This document shows positions 16,992 to 25,775 of a stretch of DNA of 64,000 nt, piece by piece. Numbering within the stretch: position 1 is the first letter of the stretch; the number at the start of each line of letters is the position of its first letter. The notes beneath the pieces are model-generated. The model had not been told where the DNA came from, made no database searches, and saw nothing but the letters and a program-made list of their open reading frames with translations. Position numbers and translations under genes: made by a program. The stretch is taken from NCBI RefSeq assembly GCF_900564155.1, contig NZ_LS999839.1, positions 2,849,097 through 2,913,096 of the forward strand. Direction: 5' to 3'. Origin of the DNA: Pedobacter schmidteae (GTDB lineage Bacteria > Bacteroidota > Bacteroidia > Sphingobacteriales > Sphingobacteriaceae).

Positions 16992-17003
16992 TTGCAACAG
17001 AAG

Positions 17004-17909
17004 ATGAGTAAGTATAATTTAGATTATTTAGACGAATTAGAGGCCGAGGCAATTCACATTTTACGTGAGGTTGCAGGGCAGTTTGAGAAACCCGCTTTGT
17101 TGTTTTCGGGCGGTAAGGATTCTATTACATTGGTTAGACTGGCCGAAAAAGCTTTCAGACCCGGTAAATTCCCTTTTCCATTGGTACACATTGATACTGG
17201 TCATAATTTTGAAGAGACAATTATTTACCGTGATAAAATGGTTGAACGGTTAGGCGAAAAATTGATCATCGGCAGCGTGCAGGAATCTATTGATCAGGGA
17301 AAAGTGGTAGAACAAACGGGCAAAAATGCCAGCAGAAATGCTTTGCAAACAGTAACCTTGTTAGATACCATCGCCCTGCATGGTTTTGATGCCTGTATTG
17401 GTGGTGCCCGCAGGGATGAAGAAAAAGCCCGTGCCAAAGAGCGTATTTTTTCGGTAAGGGACGAATTTGGTCAATGGGATCCTAAACGTCAACGCCCGGA
17501 ATTGTGGAACATCTATAACGGAAAGATCCATAAAGGTGAAAATGTAAGGGTATTCCCAATCAGCAACTGGACCGAGCTGGATGTGTGGAATTACATCAAA
17601 AGGGAAAATATTGATTTGCCGTCTATTTATTTTGCGCACGAAAGAGATGTGATTACCCGCAATGGTCAGCTGATGGCCGCTTCTCCGTTTTTAAATATGG
17701 ACCAGGATGATGTGGTAGAGCATAAAAAAGTAAGGTTCCGTACGGTAGGAGATATGAGCTGTACAGCAGCAGTGGAGTCGGATGCCGATCAGATTGATAT
17801 CATCATTGCCGAGATCAGCGCTTCTAAAATCAGCGAACGCGGTGCCCGTATGGATGATAAGGTATCGGAAGCGGCGATGGAAGACCGCAAAAAAGGTGGG
17901 TATTTTTAA
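17004..17909 (+). CDS. cysD: Sulfate adenylyltransferase small subunit
   Basis: ATP sulfurylase catalytic subunit, which works with CysN to make APS from sulfate and ATP. The PP-loop SGGKDS lies near residue 36, followed by HIDTGHNFEETI and the CysD-typical GGARRDEEKARAKERIFS segment and C-terminal ERGARMDDK. The start chosen is ATG at 17004 (MSKYNLDYLDELE); the upstream TTG at 16992 adds only four residues and is less likely. The stop is followed by a 72-base gap before cysN. Length (301 residues) is normal. Confidence 0.95.
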   Translation: MSKYNLDYLDELEAEAIHILREVAGQFEKPALLFSGGKDSITLVRLAEKAFRPGKFPFPLVHIDTGHNFEETIIYRDKMVERLGEKLIIGSVQESIDQGKVVEQTGKNASRNALQTVTLLDTIALHGFDACIGGARRDEEKARAKERIFSVRDEFGQWDPKRQRPELWNIYNGKIHKGENVRVFPISNWTELDVWNYIKRENIDLPSIYFAHERDVITRNGQLMAASPFLNMDQDDVVEHKKVRFRTVGDMSCTAAVESDADQIDIIIAEISASKISERGARMDDKVSEAAMEDRKKGGYF

Positions 17910-17981
17910 GAGATCAGGTGTCAGATTTAAGATAGGAGATGGAAAATAAGAGATATATCTCCAAACAATAAATTTAAAAAG

Positions 17982-19232
17982 ATGAACATATTAAAGTTTT
18001 TTACAGCCGGGAGCGTTGATGATGGTAAGAGTACGCTGATAGGGAGGTTGTTATACGATACAGATTCCATTTTGGCCGACCAACTGGAAGCTTTACAACA
18101 AAGTAACCGTAAAAATGATGATGGAACAATTGACCTGGCTATTTTAACTGATGGCTTAAGGGCTGAGCGTGAACAAGGGATTACCATCGACGTGGCTTAT
18201 AAATATTTCCAGACGGATAAACGCAAGTTCATTATTGCAGACACCCCCGGTCATATCCAGTATACCCGCAACATGGTTACCGGTGCGTCGACAGCTAAAC
18301 TGGCCATCATTTTAATTGATGCAAGGAATGGCGTGGTAGAACAAACCATTCGTCACTCTTACTTAGTATCGCTATTGGGTATCGAACATGTAGTAGTTTG
18401 TTTGAATAAAATGGACATGGTAGACTATAGTGAGACTTTGTTTACCGCCATTACGGATAAATACAAAGCCCTGGCTGCAGAGCTAAAATTAAAAGATGTG
18501 AATTTTATTCCCGTAAGTGCTTTGAAAGGTGATAACGTGGTAAATGAATCGGAAAATATGCCTTGGTATAAAGGACGTAGCTTGCTGCATTTCCTGGAAA
18601 CAGTTGATGTGGAAACAGGAGCAGAATCTGATTTAGCGCGTATGCCGGTGCAGTGGGTGGTAAGGCCTCAAACGGATGAGTTGCACGATTACCGCGGCTA
18701 TGCCGGAAGGATTGTAAGCGGCGAATTTAATGTCAATGATAAGGTGACAGTTTTGCCCTCGGGTAGCAGTTCGGTTATTGAGCGGATTGAGATATTTGAT
18801 CAGCAACCTGCAGTGGCTTATGCCGGACAATCGGTAACGCTTCACTTAAAGGATAATATTGACATCAGCAGGGGCGATGTATTGGTCAATTCAGACCATT
18901 TGCCTCAAAATTCGCAGCTGATTGAAGCCGATGTTTGCTGGATGGATGCCCGTCCGCTGGATGAAAGTATTACTTATTTACTACAGCACAATAGCAAAAT
19001 AACCAAATGCAAAATCCGCGAGATTGTTTATAAAGTGGACATCAATACGCTTGAAAAACAACAAGCTTATGAATTTAAGCTAAATGACATCGGTAGAATG
19101 ATTTTGAAGACTGCAGATGAGCTGGCCTTTGATTTATATACAGACAACAAAGCCAATGGCGCAGCTATATTAATTGACAGCAGAACAAACTTGACGGTTG
19201 CGGCTTTGATGTTCAGGGCAGTTGCAGACTAA
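17982..19232 (+). CDS. cysN: Sulfate adenylyltransferase large (GTPase) subunit
   Basis: GTP-hydrolysing partner of CysD, driving APS synthesis. It shows the elongation-factor-like GTPase motifs: G1 AGSVDDGKST at residues 8-17, switch II DTPGHIQYTRNM, and G4 NKMDMVD, then the translation-factor beta-barrels. At 416 residues it lacks a fused CysC kinase domain, again pointing to the APS-reductase route. It is the last gene of the operon; a large hairpin follows at 19303-19401. Confidence 0.95.
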   Translation: MNILKFFTAGSVDDGKSTLIGRLLYDTDSILADQLEALQQSNRKNDDGTIDLAILTDGLRAEREQGITIDVAYKYFQTDKRKFIIADTPGHIQYTRNMVTGASTAKLAIILIDARNGVVEQTIRHSYLVSLLGIEHVVVCLNKMDMVDYSETLFTAITDKYKALAAELKLKDVNFIPVSALKGDNVVNESENMPWYKGRSLLHFLETVDVETGAESDLARMPVQWVVRPQTDELHDYRGYAGRIVSGEFNVNDKVTVLPSGSSSVIERIEIFDQQPAVAYAGQSVTLHLKDNIDISRGDVLVNSDHLPQNSQLIEADVCWMDARPLDESITYLLQHNSKITKCKIREIVYKVDINTLEKQQAYEFKLNDIGRMILKTADELAFDLYTDNKANGAAILIDSRTNLTVAALMFRAVAD

Positions 19233-19302
19233 CAATATCAAGTAGGATCTTAAGAAATCAAGTAGAATTTTAAGAAATACTGCATTTTAGGAAATAACGC
19301 AA

Positions 19303-19401
19303 AAAAAAATGGATATACTATGAAGCGGCCTAGGATTCATTTGATTTTCTGCTAAGGAAAATCAATTTATTCCAGTCGCAGAATAGTGTATCCATTTTTT
19401 T
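19303..19401. terminator. Large hairpin after cysN, probable terminator or inverted-repeat element
   Basis: Outer arms of 19 bases (19303-19321 and 19383-19401) pair along their whole length with one G-T pair, flanked by an A-run on the left and a T-run on the right, so it can terminate in either direction. Inside lies a second perfect 9-bp hairpin, TTGATTTTC (19341-19349) and GAAAATCAA (19357-19365), plus GC-rich patches that could pair to make a branched structure. It lies between the sulfate operon and glgA. Confidence 0.6.
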
Positions 19402-19514
19402 ATAGACTACACCTTCCCCTTGCCCCTCATTTATTACGCTCAAAAAAAATTAGCTAAATATTTGCTTTATGTTTCTTAATCGCTATTTTGAAGGCGTTTT
19501 TAAACCCTCGGATT

Positions 19515-20921
19515 ATGGAGATTATACACCTCAGTGCAGAATGCTATCCTATAGCTAAAGTTGGTGGTTTGGGTGATGTTGTTGGGGCCTTGCCAAAGTA
19601 TCAGAATAAGCTTGGGCATATCGCAAAGGTGGTTATGCCTGCCTATCAGACCAAATTTATGCAGGAAAATGAATTTGAGGTCGTTTATGATGGATGGGGC
19701 AAACTCGGCTTCCATAATTTTGCAGTAAGGATATTCAGAGAAAAAACCAACAAACTAGGTTTCGACTTATTTCTGGTGCATATTGCCGGATTGCTGGACA
19801 GAGAAAATGTTTATGGATATGCAGACGATACAGAACGTTTTCTGGCTTACCAGATTGCTGTGTTGGACTGGATAGCCCAATGGGAGCATACACCTGATGT
19901 AATCCATTGTCATGACCATCATACCGGACTGGTTCCTTTTATGGCTGCTTATTGTCAGCAATTCCGAAAGCTAAGTCAGGTTCCCACAGTTTTAACCATA
20001 CACAACGCACAGTACCAGGGCCAGTTTGGCTGGGATAAATTACATTATATTCCACCTTTTGATCTTTGGAAATCGGGCCAGCTGGATTGGAGAGGTGCTA
20101 TAAACCCACTGGCGTCGGCCATTAAATGCGCCTGGCGGGTAACAACGGTTTCGCCTAGTTATCTGGATGAAATCAGTTTCAGCGCAAACGGACTGGAAGA
20201 GCTGCTGGCCAGCGAACGCAGCAAATCATTTGGTATCCTCAATGGAATAGATAATGAAGTGTGGAATCCGGAAAAAGATCCCATGCTGAAGAAAAATTAT
20301 AGCCTTCGGACAGTTGAAGCTGGTAAAAAGGCAAATAAGGCATCGCTCTGTGAGACTTTTAACCTTGATCCTGAAAAACCCTTATTCACTTTTATAGGGC
20401 GTTTGGTAGGCGAAAAGGGTGCAGATCTGCTCCCGGAGATATTTTACAATGCTTTAAACCGGTACAATAACCAAATCAATATTTTAGTGTTGGGGTCCGG
20501 AGACCCGCAGGTAGAGGGACGTTTGGTTCAGCTAAAGGATGCATTTCCCGGAAATTACAACGTGTATATTGGGTATAATGAATTGTTGTCGCACCAGATT
20601 TATGCCGGGGCCGACTTTTTGCTGATGCCCAGCAGGGTAGAGCCATGTGGACTAAATCAGATGTATGCCTTAAGGTACGGAACCATTCCAATTGTACGAC
20701 GAATAGGCGGGTTAAAAGACACTGTAATTGATATTGGCGATGGTGGTTTTGGCATTTGTCATGACCAGACCAGCGTATGGGATGTGGGACATGCCATAGG
20801 AAGGGCATTTGACTTTTATGAAAATGCAAAACAAATAAAAGAAATACGTAAGTTTATAATGCCGCTGGATCATTCATGGGATAAGGCAGCGCAGCAATAT
20901 ATAGATCTATACCAAATATAA
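19515..20921 (+). CDS. glgA: Glycogen synthase (ADP-glucose type, GT5)
   Basis: Extends alpha-1,4-glucan chains from ADP-glucose. The start at ATG 19515 gives the conserved N-terminus MEIIHLSAECYPIAKVGGLG, with the Lys of KVGGLGDV that binds ADP-glucose; the longer frame from a TTG at 19488 is not supported. The C-terminal GT-B half has FTFIGRLVGEKGADLL and the EPCGLNQMYALRYG glutamate motif (VEPCGL). 468 residues is normal. glgC follows 57 bases later, forming a glycogen synthesis operon; no branching enzyme is in the window. Confidence 0.95.
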   Translation: MEIIHLSAECYPIAKVGGLGDVVGALPKYQNKLGHIAKVVMPAYQTKFMQENEFEVVYDGWGKLGFHNFAVRIFREKTNKLGFDLFLVHIAGLLDRENVYGYADDTERFLAYQIAVLDWIAQWEHTPDVIHCHDHHTGLVPFMAAYCQQFRKLSQVPTVLTIHNAQYQGQFGWDKLHYIPPFDLWKSGQLDWRGAINPLASAIKCAWRVTTVSPSYLDEISFSANGLEELLASERSKSFGILNGIDNEVWNPEKDPMLKKNYSLRTVEAGKKANKASLCETFNLDPEKPLFTFIGRLVGEKGADLLPEIFYNALNRYNNQINILVLGSGDPQVEGRLVQLKDAFPGNYNVYIGYNELLSHQIYAGADFLLMPSRVEPCGLNQMYALRYGTIPIVRRIGGLKDTVIDIGDGGFGICHDQTSVWDVGHAIGRAFDFYENAKQIKEIRKFIMPLDHSWDKAAQQYIDLYQI

Positions 20922-20978
20922 AATGTATGCCTGTGACAGTTTCATGGCTATAAAGACATATACTAATAATGAAAAACT

Positions 20979-22250
20979 ATGACTGACAATGTATTGGGGG
21001 TGATCCTTGGCGGTGGCCAGGGCTCAAGGCTGGCGCCATTAACGCAAACACGCTCTAAACCGGCGGTACCGATAGGGGGGAAATATCGTTTAGTAGACAT
21101 TCCAATTTCCAATTGCCTCAACTCGGGCATACACAGGATGTTTGTACTTACTCAGTTTAATTCTGCATCGCTAAACAAGCACATTAAAAACACCTATCAT
21201 TTTAGTCATTTCAGCTCTGCTTTTGTTGATATACTTGCGGCCGAACAAACCCCGGATAACCCAACCTGGTTTCAAGGGACGGCCGATGCGGTGCGACAAA
21301 CCATGCATCACTTGCTGAATCATGAATTTGAGTATGCTTTGATCCTGTCAGGAGATCAGCTGTACCAGATGGATTTCAATAAAATGGTGCAGGAGCATGT
21401 AAACAAAGGGGCAGAAGTAAGTATTGCTACTATCCCTGTGACTGCAAAAGATGCCACCGACTTTGGAATTTTAAAAGTAAATGAAGAAAGCTTTATCACT
21501 TCATTTATTGAAAAACCTGCTGCAGCATTACTGCCTGATTGGTCTTCGGACACAGGTCCCGAAATGCAGGCCGAAGGACGTGATTACCTGGCCTCAATGG
21601 GTATTTATATCTTTAACAGAGATCTGTTGGTCAGGATTTTACATGACAACCCTGATGAAAAGGATTTTGGTAAAGAGATTATCCCAAGGGCAATGGCACA
21701 CAATAAGGTGCTGAGTTTTCAATATGAAGGTTACTGGACAGATATTGGTAATATTTCTTCGTTTTTTGAAGCCAATTTGGGCCTTACTGATGATATCCCT
21801 AAGTTCAATTTGTTTGATGCACACCAAAGCATATTTACCAGGGCAAGGATGTTGCCTCCGTCAAAAATATTGGGTACAACATTAAATAAGGCGGTGATTT
21901 CGGAAGGTTGTATTTTACAGGCCAAAGAAATTTCGCACGCAGTGATTGGCATTCGTGCCAGGATAGGTAATGATACCGTAATAGAAAATGCTTACATTAT
22001 GGGTAGCGACCGGTACCAGACATTGTTGGAAATACAGGAAGAAACTGCAAAAAATAAACCTTTAATTGGTATTGGCGATAGGTGCAAAATTGTAAATGCA
22101 TTGATAGATAAGAATTGCCGGATAGGCAACGATGTCCAGATTATTGGTGGCGATCATTTGCCTGATGGCGATCATCCGCTTTATACCGTTAAGGATGGTA
22201 TTGTGGTGGTTAAAAAAGGTGCGGTGATTCCAAACGGAACGGTAATCTGA
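20979..22250 (+). CDS. glgC: Glucose-1-phosphate adenylyltransferase (ADP-glucose pyrophosphorylase)
   Basis: Makes ADP-glucose from glucose-1-phosphate and ATP for the glycogen synthase upstream. The nucleotidyltransferase domain begins LGVILGGGQGSRLAPLTQTR with RSKPAVPIGGKYRLVD following, then the glucose-1-phosphate region (FIEKP) and YWTDIGNI; a left-handed beta-helix of hexapeptide repeats forms the C-terminus (IGNDTVIENAYIMGSDRY). The 423-residue length is that of bacterial GlgC. The stop TGA overlaps the ATG of the next gene by one base, so the next product is translationally coupled. Confidence 0.95.
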   Translation: MTDNVLGVILGGGQGSRLAPLTQTRSKPAVPIGGKYRLVDIPISNCLNSGIHRMFVLTQFNSASLNKHIKNTYHFSHFSSAFVDILAAEQTPDNPTWFQGTADAVRQTMHHLLNHEFEYALILSGDQLYQMDFNKMVQEHVNKGAEVSIATIPVTAKDATDFGILKVNEESFITSFIEKPAAALLPDWSSDTGPEMQAEGRDYLASMGIYIFNRDLLVRILHDNPDEKDFGKEIIPRAMAHNKVLSFQYEGYWTDIGNISSFFEANLGLTDDIPKFNLFDAHQSIFTRARMLPPSKILGTTLNKAVISEGCILQAKEISHAVIGIRARIGNDTVIENAYIMGSDRYQTLLEIQEETAKNKPLIGIGDRCKIVNALIDKNCRIGNDVQIIGGDHLPDGDHPLYTVKDGIVVVKKGAVIPNGTVI

Positions 22251-22849
22251 TGAGTATACCTTATCTATTGATTTTATTCAGGCTGCTTTTGGCGCCTGTA
22301 ATATTATTTTTAGGTTATCAATGGGGATCAGAAAGCCGATTTCTGATCCTCGTTTTAATGTACCTGGGCTTGCTGTCGGATATATTTGATGGTATCATTG
22401 CCCGAAAGCAAGGAGTATCTACTGAAAAAATGCGACGGTTGGATAGTCAAACGGATCTGGTTTTCTGGGTAGCAGTTGCCATTAGTTGTTACCTGATTTA
22501 TCCTCAGGAAATCCTGCAGAAAATAATCGGTATTGCCTTGCTGATCTCCATGGAGGCCATGTGTTATGCCGTAAGTATCATCAAATTTGGAAAAGAAACC
22601 TGTACGCATGCTTTTGTGTCAAAAATGTGGGGACTTACACTTTTGGCTGCGTTTACCTCATTGCTAGGCTTTGAGTACGGCGGTTGGTCGTTAAATGTAA
22701 CCATCGCTGTAGGATTAATCTCTCATATTGATGTACTGCTGATTATTTTGCTTTTGCCAAAATGGACACACGATATTCCAAGTTTTTATCATGCTTATTT
22801 AATCAGAGCCGGACGTACATTTAAAAAGAGTAAATATTTAAATAGCTAG
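22250..22849 (+). CDS. CDP-alcohol phosphatidyltransferase-family membrane protein with altered motif
   Basis: A 199-residue integral membrane protein of the CDP-alcohol phosphatidyltransferase superfamily. The family motif D-G-x2-A-R-x8-G-x3-D-x3-D is seen at DGIIARKQGVSTEKMRRLD followed by SQTD, but the conserved Gly is replaced by Met; the Asp residues that bind the metal are present. About six membrane segments are visible. It is coupled to glgC by a one-base overlap, an unexpected partner for glycogen synthesis. The acceptor alcohol cannot be predicted. Confidence 0.8.
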   Translation: MSIPYLLILFRLLLAPVILFLGYQWGSESRFLILVLMYLGLLSDIFDGIIARKQGVSTEKMRRLDSQTDLVFWVAVAISCYLIYPQEILQKIIGIALLISMEAMCYAVSIIKFGKETCTHAFVSKMWGLTLLAAFTSLLGFEYGGWSLNVTIAVGLISHIDVLLIILLLPKWTHDIPSFYHAYLIRAGRTFKKSKYLNS

Positions 22850-22857
22850 AATCTCTA

Positions 22858-22893
22858 TCGCCCTTTATTAAAGGTATTTGAATACAAGGGCGA
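22858..22893. terminator. Convergent hairpin between the glycogen operon and the kinase gene
   Basis: TCGCCCTT (22858-22865) and AAGGGCGA (22886-22893) form an 8-bp stem around a 20-base AT-rich loop. It overlaps the last codons of the minus-strand kinase gene and lies 9 bases past the plus-strand stop, the expected site of a shared terminator, though no T-run is obvious. Confidence 0.35.
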
Positions 22894-24226
22894 ACGTGGT
22901 TTTCTTAAAAGGTACGGAGTCTACCTCTACACTTCCCTGATGCATTTTCATGATGTTTTGGGTGATGGTTAAGCCAATGCCTGATCCTGATTTTCGGGTG
23001 GTAAAAAAGGGAACAAATATCTTTCCCAACAAATCCGGCGCTATACCTTTCCCGTTGTCTGTCACCTCCAGATACAGTTTATTCTGATCCAACCTGTAGC
23101 CTATTTCTATTTCAGGGCTAGGAATATCTTCCAGGGCATATATACTGTTTGTCACCAGATTAATAAGTGCTTGCTCTATTAATTTGAGGTCAATTTCCAG
23201 ACTGATCCTGGAAGAGGTTTGCTCAACTTTTAGCGCAATATTTCGGTCGCTGGCAAAAGGTAGCATGAGTACGTTGATGTGCTGCAGGATTTCTCCAATA
23301 GTATGATATTGTAGCTGTGGGGTCGGTAATTCTGCAATCAGTCGATAGTCTTTAACAAATTCCAGTAAACCCTCAGATCTTCTCTTAATGGTCTGTATAG
23401 CGGGTTTTAAATCCTCCAGTTCTTCACTATTTAGATTTTGCTTGCTGGTAATCATGCTGTTTACCGTATCCGAGAGTGAACTGATCGGCGTAATTGAATT
23501 CAGGATCTCATGAGAAATTACACCGATCAATCTGTTCCAGGCTTCTGCTTCTTTTTGCTCTATTTCATCTTTAATGTTTTGGAATGAAATGATGGTATAA
23601 TCAGTTTGATATAGATTTAATGGAATTACTTCGGTTGATAATTGTATGATTTTATCTTGTACTTTAAGCTCCATAAATCGCTTGCCGCCGGTACTGATGC
23701 GCTCAATTTCTTTGGCAAATTGAGGGATGTGTTGTGCTATGCGATGCCAGTATTTATATGCGGGTATATCCAGTAGATTCGTTGCTGCCTGATTAAAGAA
23801 AGATATTTCCGTTTTCTCGTTATCCTGAGGACTGCCTTTTATTACGATGATCCCTGTAGGAATTTGCTCCAGAATCGTTTTAATCAGTTGAAACATGGCA
23901 TCATTTTCCAGTTGCATGTCTTTATTGATCTTGATGAGCTCATTAAAGAACCTATACAGCTCAGGAAATGCTCCTTTAGTAGCTTTACGGTTAAAATTTA
24001 GTGTATTGTCCTGCGTCTTTACGGCTTCCACAAATCGCTTAATGTCTTTGCTGATCTGACCGATATAAAAGTACAGGCTACAAATACAGATGATGAGGAC
24101 GATGCTTAATCCTGTAATCGTAAACCACAACTCGGTTTTACTGGTGAGGTAATACAAGGCTATGGCCAATAAGTTAATGACCAGTAGCCTGATGATCATG
24201 TTGAAAGTGAATCGATTATAAAACAT
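22868..24226 (-). CDS. Membrane-bound sensor histidine kinase
   Basis: Sensor of a two-component pair. Two membrane segments near residues 10-28 and 33-53 with almost no periplasmic loop suggest sensing inside the membrane or cytoplasm. A PAS-like region (about 105-210) precedes the phosphoacceptor segment VISHEILNSITP (His near 240) and the ATP-binding domain with NLVTNSIYAL (N box), DNGKGIAPDLLGKIFVPFFT (G1/F box) and SGIGLT (G2). 452 residues. Its ATG overlaps the stop of the regulator gene by one base (TGATG), so the two are coupled. Similar NtrY-like kinases partner with sigma-54 activators. Confidence 0.9.
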   Translation of the reverse strand: MFYNRFTFNMIIRLLVINLLAIALYYLTSKTELWFTITGLSIVLIICICSLYFYIGQISKDIKRFVEAVKTQDNTLNFNRKATKGAFPELYRFFNELIKINKDMQLENDAMFQLIKTILEQIPTGIIVIKGSPQDNEKTEISFFNQAATNLLDIPAYKYWHRIAQHIPQFAKEIERISTGGKRFMELKVQDKIIQLSTEVIPLNLYQTDYTIISFQNIKDEIEQKEAEAWNRLIGVISHEILNSITPISSLSDTVNSMITSKQNLNSEELEDLKPAIQTIKRRSEGLLEFVKDYRLIAELPTPQLQYHTIGEILQHINVLMLPFASDRNIALKVEQTSSRISLEIDLKLIEQALINLVTNSIYALEDIPSPEIEIGYRLDQNKLYLEVTDNGKGIAPDLLGKIFVPFFTTRKSGSGIGLTITQNIMKMHQGSVEVDSVPFKKTTFALVFKYL

Positions 24227-25596
24227 CAGAGGTTAAATTTTTCTATGCGTCTGTATAGCGCCGCACGGGTTAAACCAAGATCCGATGCAGCCCTGGAAAT
24301 GTTGCCTTTGTGTTTGTCTATCGCCTTTTGTACCATTGCCTTTTCCATTTCTTCCAGTCCCAGGCCTGTAGGTGTAGCCAGAGTTGAACCAAATTTTTGT
24401 GGACTCAATTGAAGGTCGTTTGGTCCGATCTGTGGGCCGTCCGACATGATTACCGCACGTTCTACCACATGTTGAAGCTCTCTTACATTCCCTGGCCAGT
24501 GGTAATGCAATAGCATCGTCTGTGCTTTATCATCAAACATAGTAACACGTTTATGGTATTTTGTATTAAATGTATGTAGAAAGTGATCTGCCAGTAACAA
24601 AATATCTTGTTCGCGTTCGGCCAATGCTGGCAAAAACAACTCCACTGTATTTATTCTGAAAAGTAAATCCTGCCGGAATGTTCCTTTGGCTACCATTTCG
24701 TTAAGGGGCATATTGGTGGCCGTAATCAGGCGTACATTGATTTTCCGTTCTTTACTTTCTCCAAGACGGTTAATTGTCCGGTTTTGAATTACACTGAGCA
24801 GTTTTGCCTGTAAGGGCAAAGAAAGATTGCCTATTTCATCTAGAAAAATTGTTCCTCCTTCGGCCATTTCAAATCTCCCTGGTTTATCTTCTTTGGCATC
24901 AGTAAAAGCACCTTTGGCATAGCCAAATAATTCGCTTTCAAATAGATTTTCATTTAGTGAACCCAAATCCACATGCATAAAAATCTGGTTCTTGCGTTGG
25001 GATAACTTGTGCAGTTCGTAAGCAAATACCTGCTTGCCCGTCCCATTCTGGCCCAGTATCAACACATTGGCATCGGTAGGTGCAACTTTAACCAGTATAT
25101 TTTGCAGTTGTTTGATCGGTTCAGAATTGCCAAGGATGTTTTCAAACTGCCTGTTGATGTCCTTCTGCAAAGAGGAATGGATCTTTTCCAGTTTTTTAAC
25201 CTTTTTGTTGGATTGCCTTAAGCGCGAAGCAGCAGATAAGGTGGCAAAAAGCTTTTCGTTTTCCCATGGTTTCAGTATAAAATCGGTAGCCCCTTTTTTA
25301 ATGGCTTGTACAGCCAGTTCAACATTGCCGTAAGCAGTCATCAGGATCACAACATAATCTTTATCTATCGACAGAATATGATCCAGCCAATACAAACCTT
25401 CACGTCCGTCGCTCGTCCCTTTCTGATAGTTCATGTCGAGCAGAATAATGTCTACTTCGTTGTGACTTAGTAAGGTGTTGAGTTCTTTTGGCGATTTACA
25501 AGTGATAACCTGGCTAAAGTGTTGCTTTAAAAATAACCTTGCACTAAGCAAAATATCATCATCATCATCTATAATTAAAACAGTTGCCTCTATCAT
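24226..25596 (-). CDS. Sigma-54-dependent response regulator (NtrC family)
   Basis: Transcription activator of RpoN promoters. The receiver domain has the acidic cluster DDDDD at 10-14 and phosphoacceptor Asp54 (ILLDMNY). The central AAA+ domain has Walker A GQNGTGKQ (Gln in place of the usual Thr/Glu), the sigma-54 contact loop GAFTDA, Walker B GGTIFLDEIGNL and an arginine-finger region. The C-terminal Fis-type helix-turn-helix (GNISRAASDLGLTRAALYRRI) binds DNA. It is transcribed away from the HlyD-ABC operon, with two operator-like palindromes and a -24/-12-like promoter in the shared 179-base gap, so that operon is its likely target. Confidence 0.95.
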   Translation of the reverse strand: MIEATVLIIDDDDDILLSARLFLKQHFSQVITCKSPKELNTLLSHNEVDIILLDMNYQKGTSDGREGLYWLDHILSIDKDYVVILMTAYGNVELAVQAIKKGATDFILKPWENEKLFATLSAASRLRQSNKKVKKLEKIHSSLQKDINRQFENILGNSEPIKQLQNILVKVAPTDANVLILGQNGTGKQVFAYELHKLSQRKNQIFMHVDLGSLNENLFESELFGYAKGAFTDAKEDKPGRFEMAEGGTIFLDEIGNLSLPLQAKLLSVIQNRTINRLGESKERKINVRLITATNMPLNEMVAKGTFRQDLLFRINTVELFLPALAEREQDILLLADHFLHTFNTKYHKRVTMFDDKAQTMLLHYHWPGNVRELQHVVERAVIMSDGPQIGPNDLQLSPQKFGSTLATPTGLGLEEMEKAMVQKAIDKHKGNISRAASDLGLTRAALYRRIEKFNL

Positions 25597-25629
25597 TGCT
25601 TTTTAGTTTTTATCAAAAATAAGGTAAAG

Positions 25630-25666
25630 TGTCCGAACGTGTACAGTAACTGTCCGATTATGAACA
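25630..25666. promoter_or_regulatory. Two tandem palindromic operators, probable sites of the NtrC-type regulator
   Basis: TGTCCGAACGTGTACA (25630-25645) and TGTCCGATTATGAACA (25651-25666) share the palindromic pattern TGTnC-N6-GnACA and are spaced exactly 21 bp apart, two turns of the helix. They lie about 60-115 bp upstream of the sigma-54-like promoter of the export operon, the usual position of enhancer sites. Assignment to the adjacent regulator is inference. Confidence 0.6.
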
Positions 25667-25727
25667 TGTTGTAGATAGAATGTTTTGTAATGTGTTGTTT
25701 TTTAGTGTTTTAATTTTTGTTTCTGCA

Positions 25728-25744
25728 TTGGCATAAGCTTGGTA
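25728..25744 (+). promoter_or_regulatory. Sigma-54 (-24/-12) promoter-like sequence of the export operon
   Basis: TTGGCATAAGCTTGGTA has the GG of the -24 element (25730-25731), the invariant TGGCA core, and a G at -12 (GT instead of GC) with the correct 10-base spacing. It ends 31 bases before the adaptor gene start. The match to YTGGCACGnnnnTTGCW is partial, but the adjacent RpoN activator supports it. Confidence 0.5.
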
Positions 25745-25775
25745 TGCAGCTGTATGTAATGTACGCAAAGCAGAT

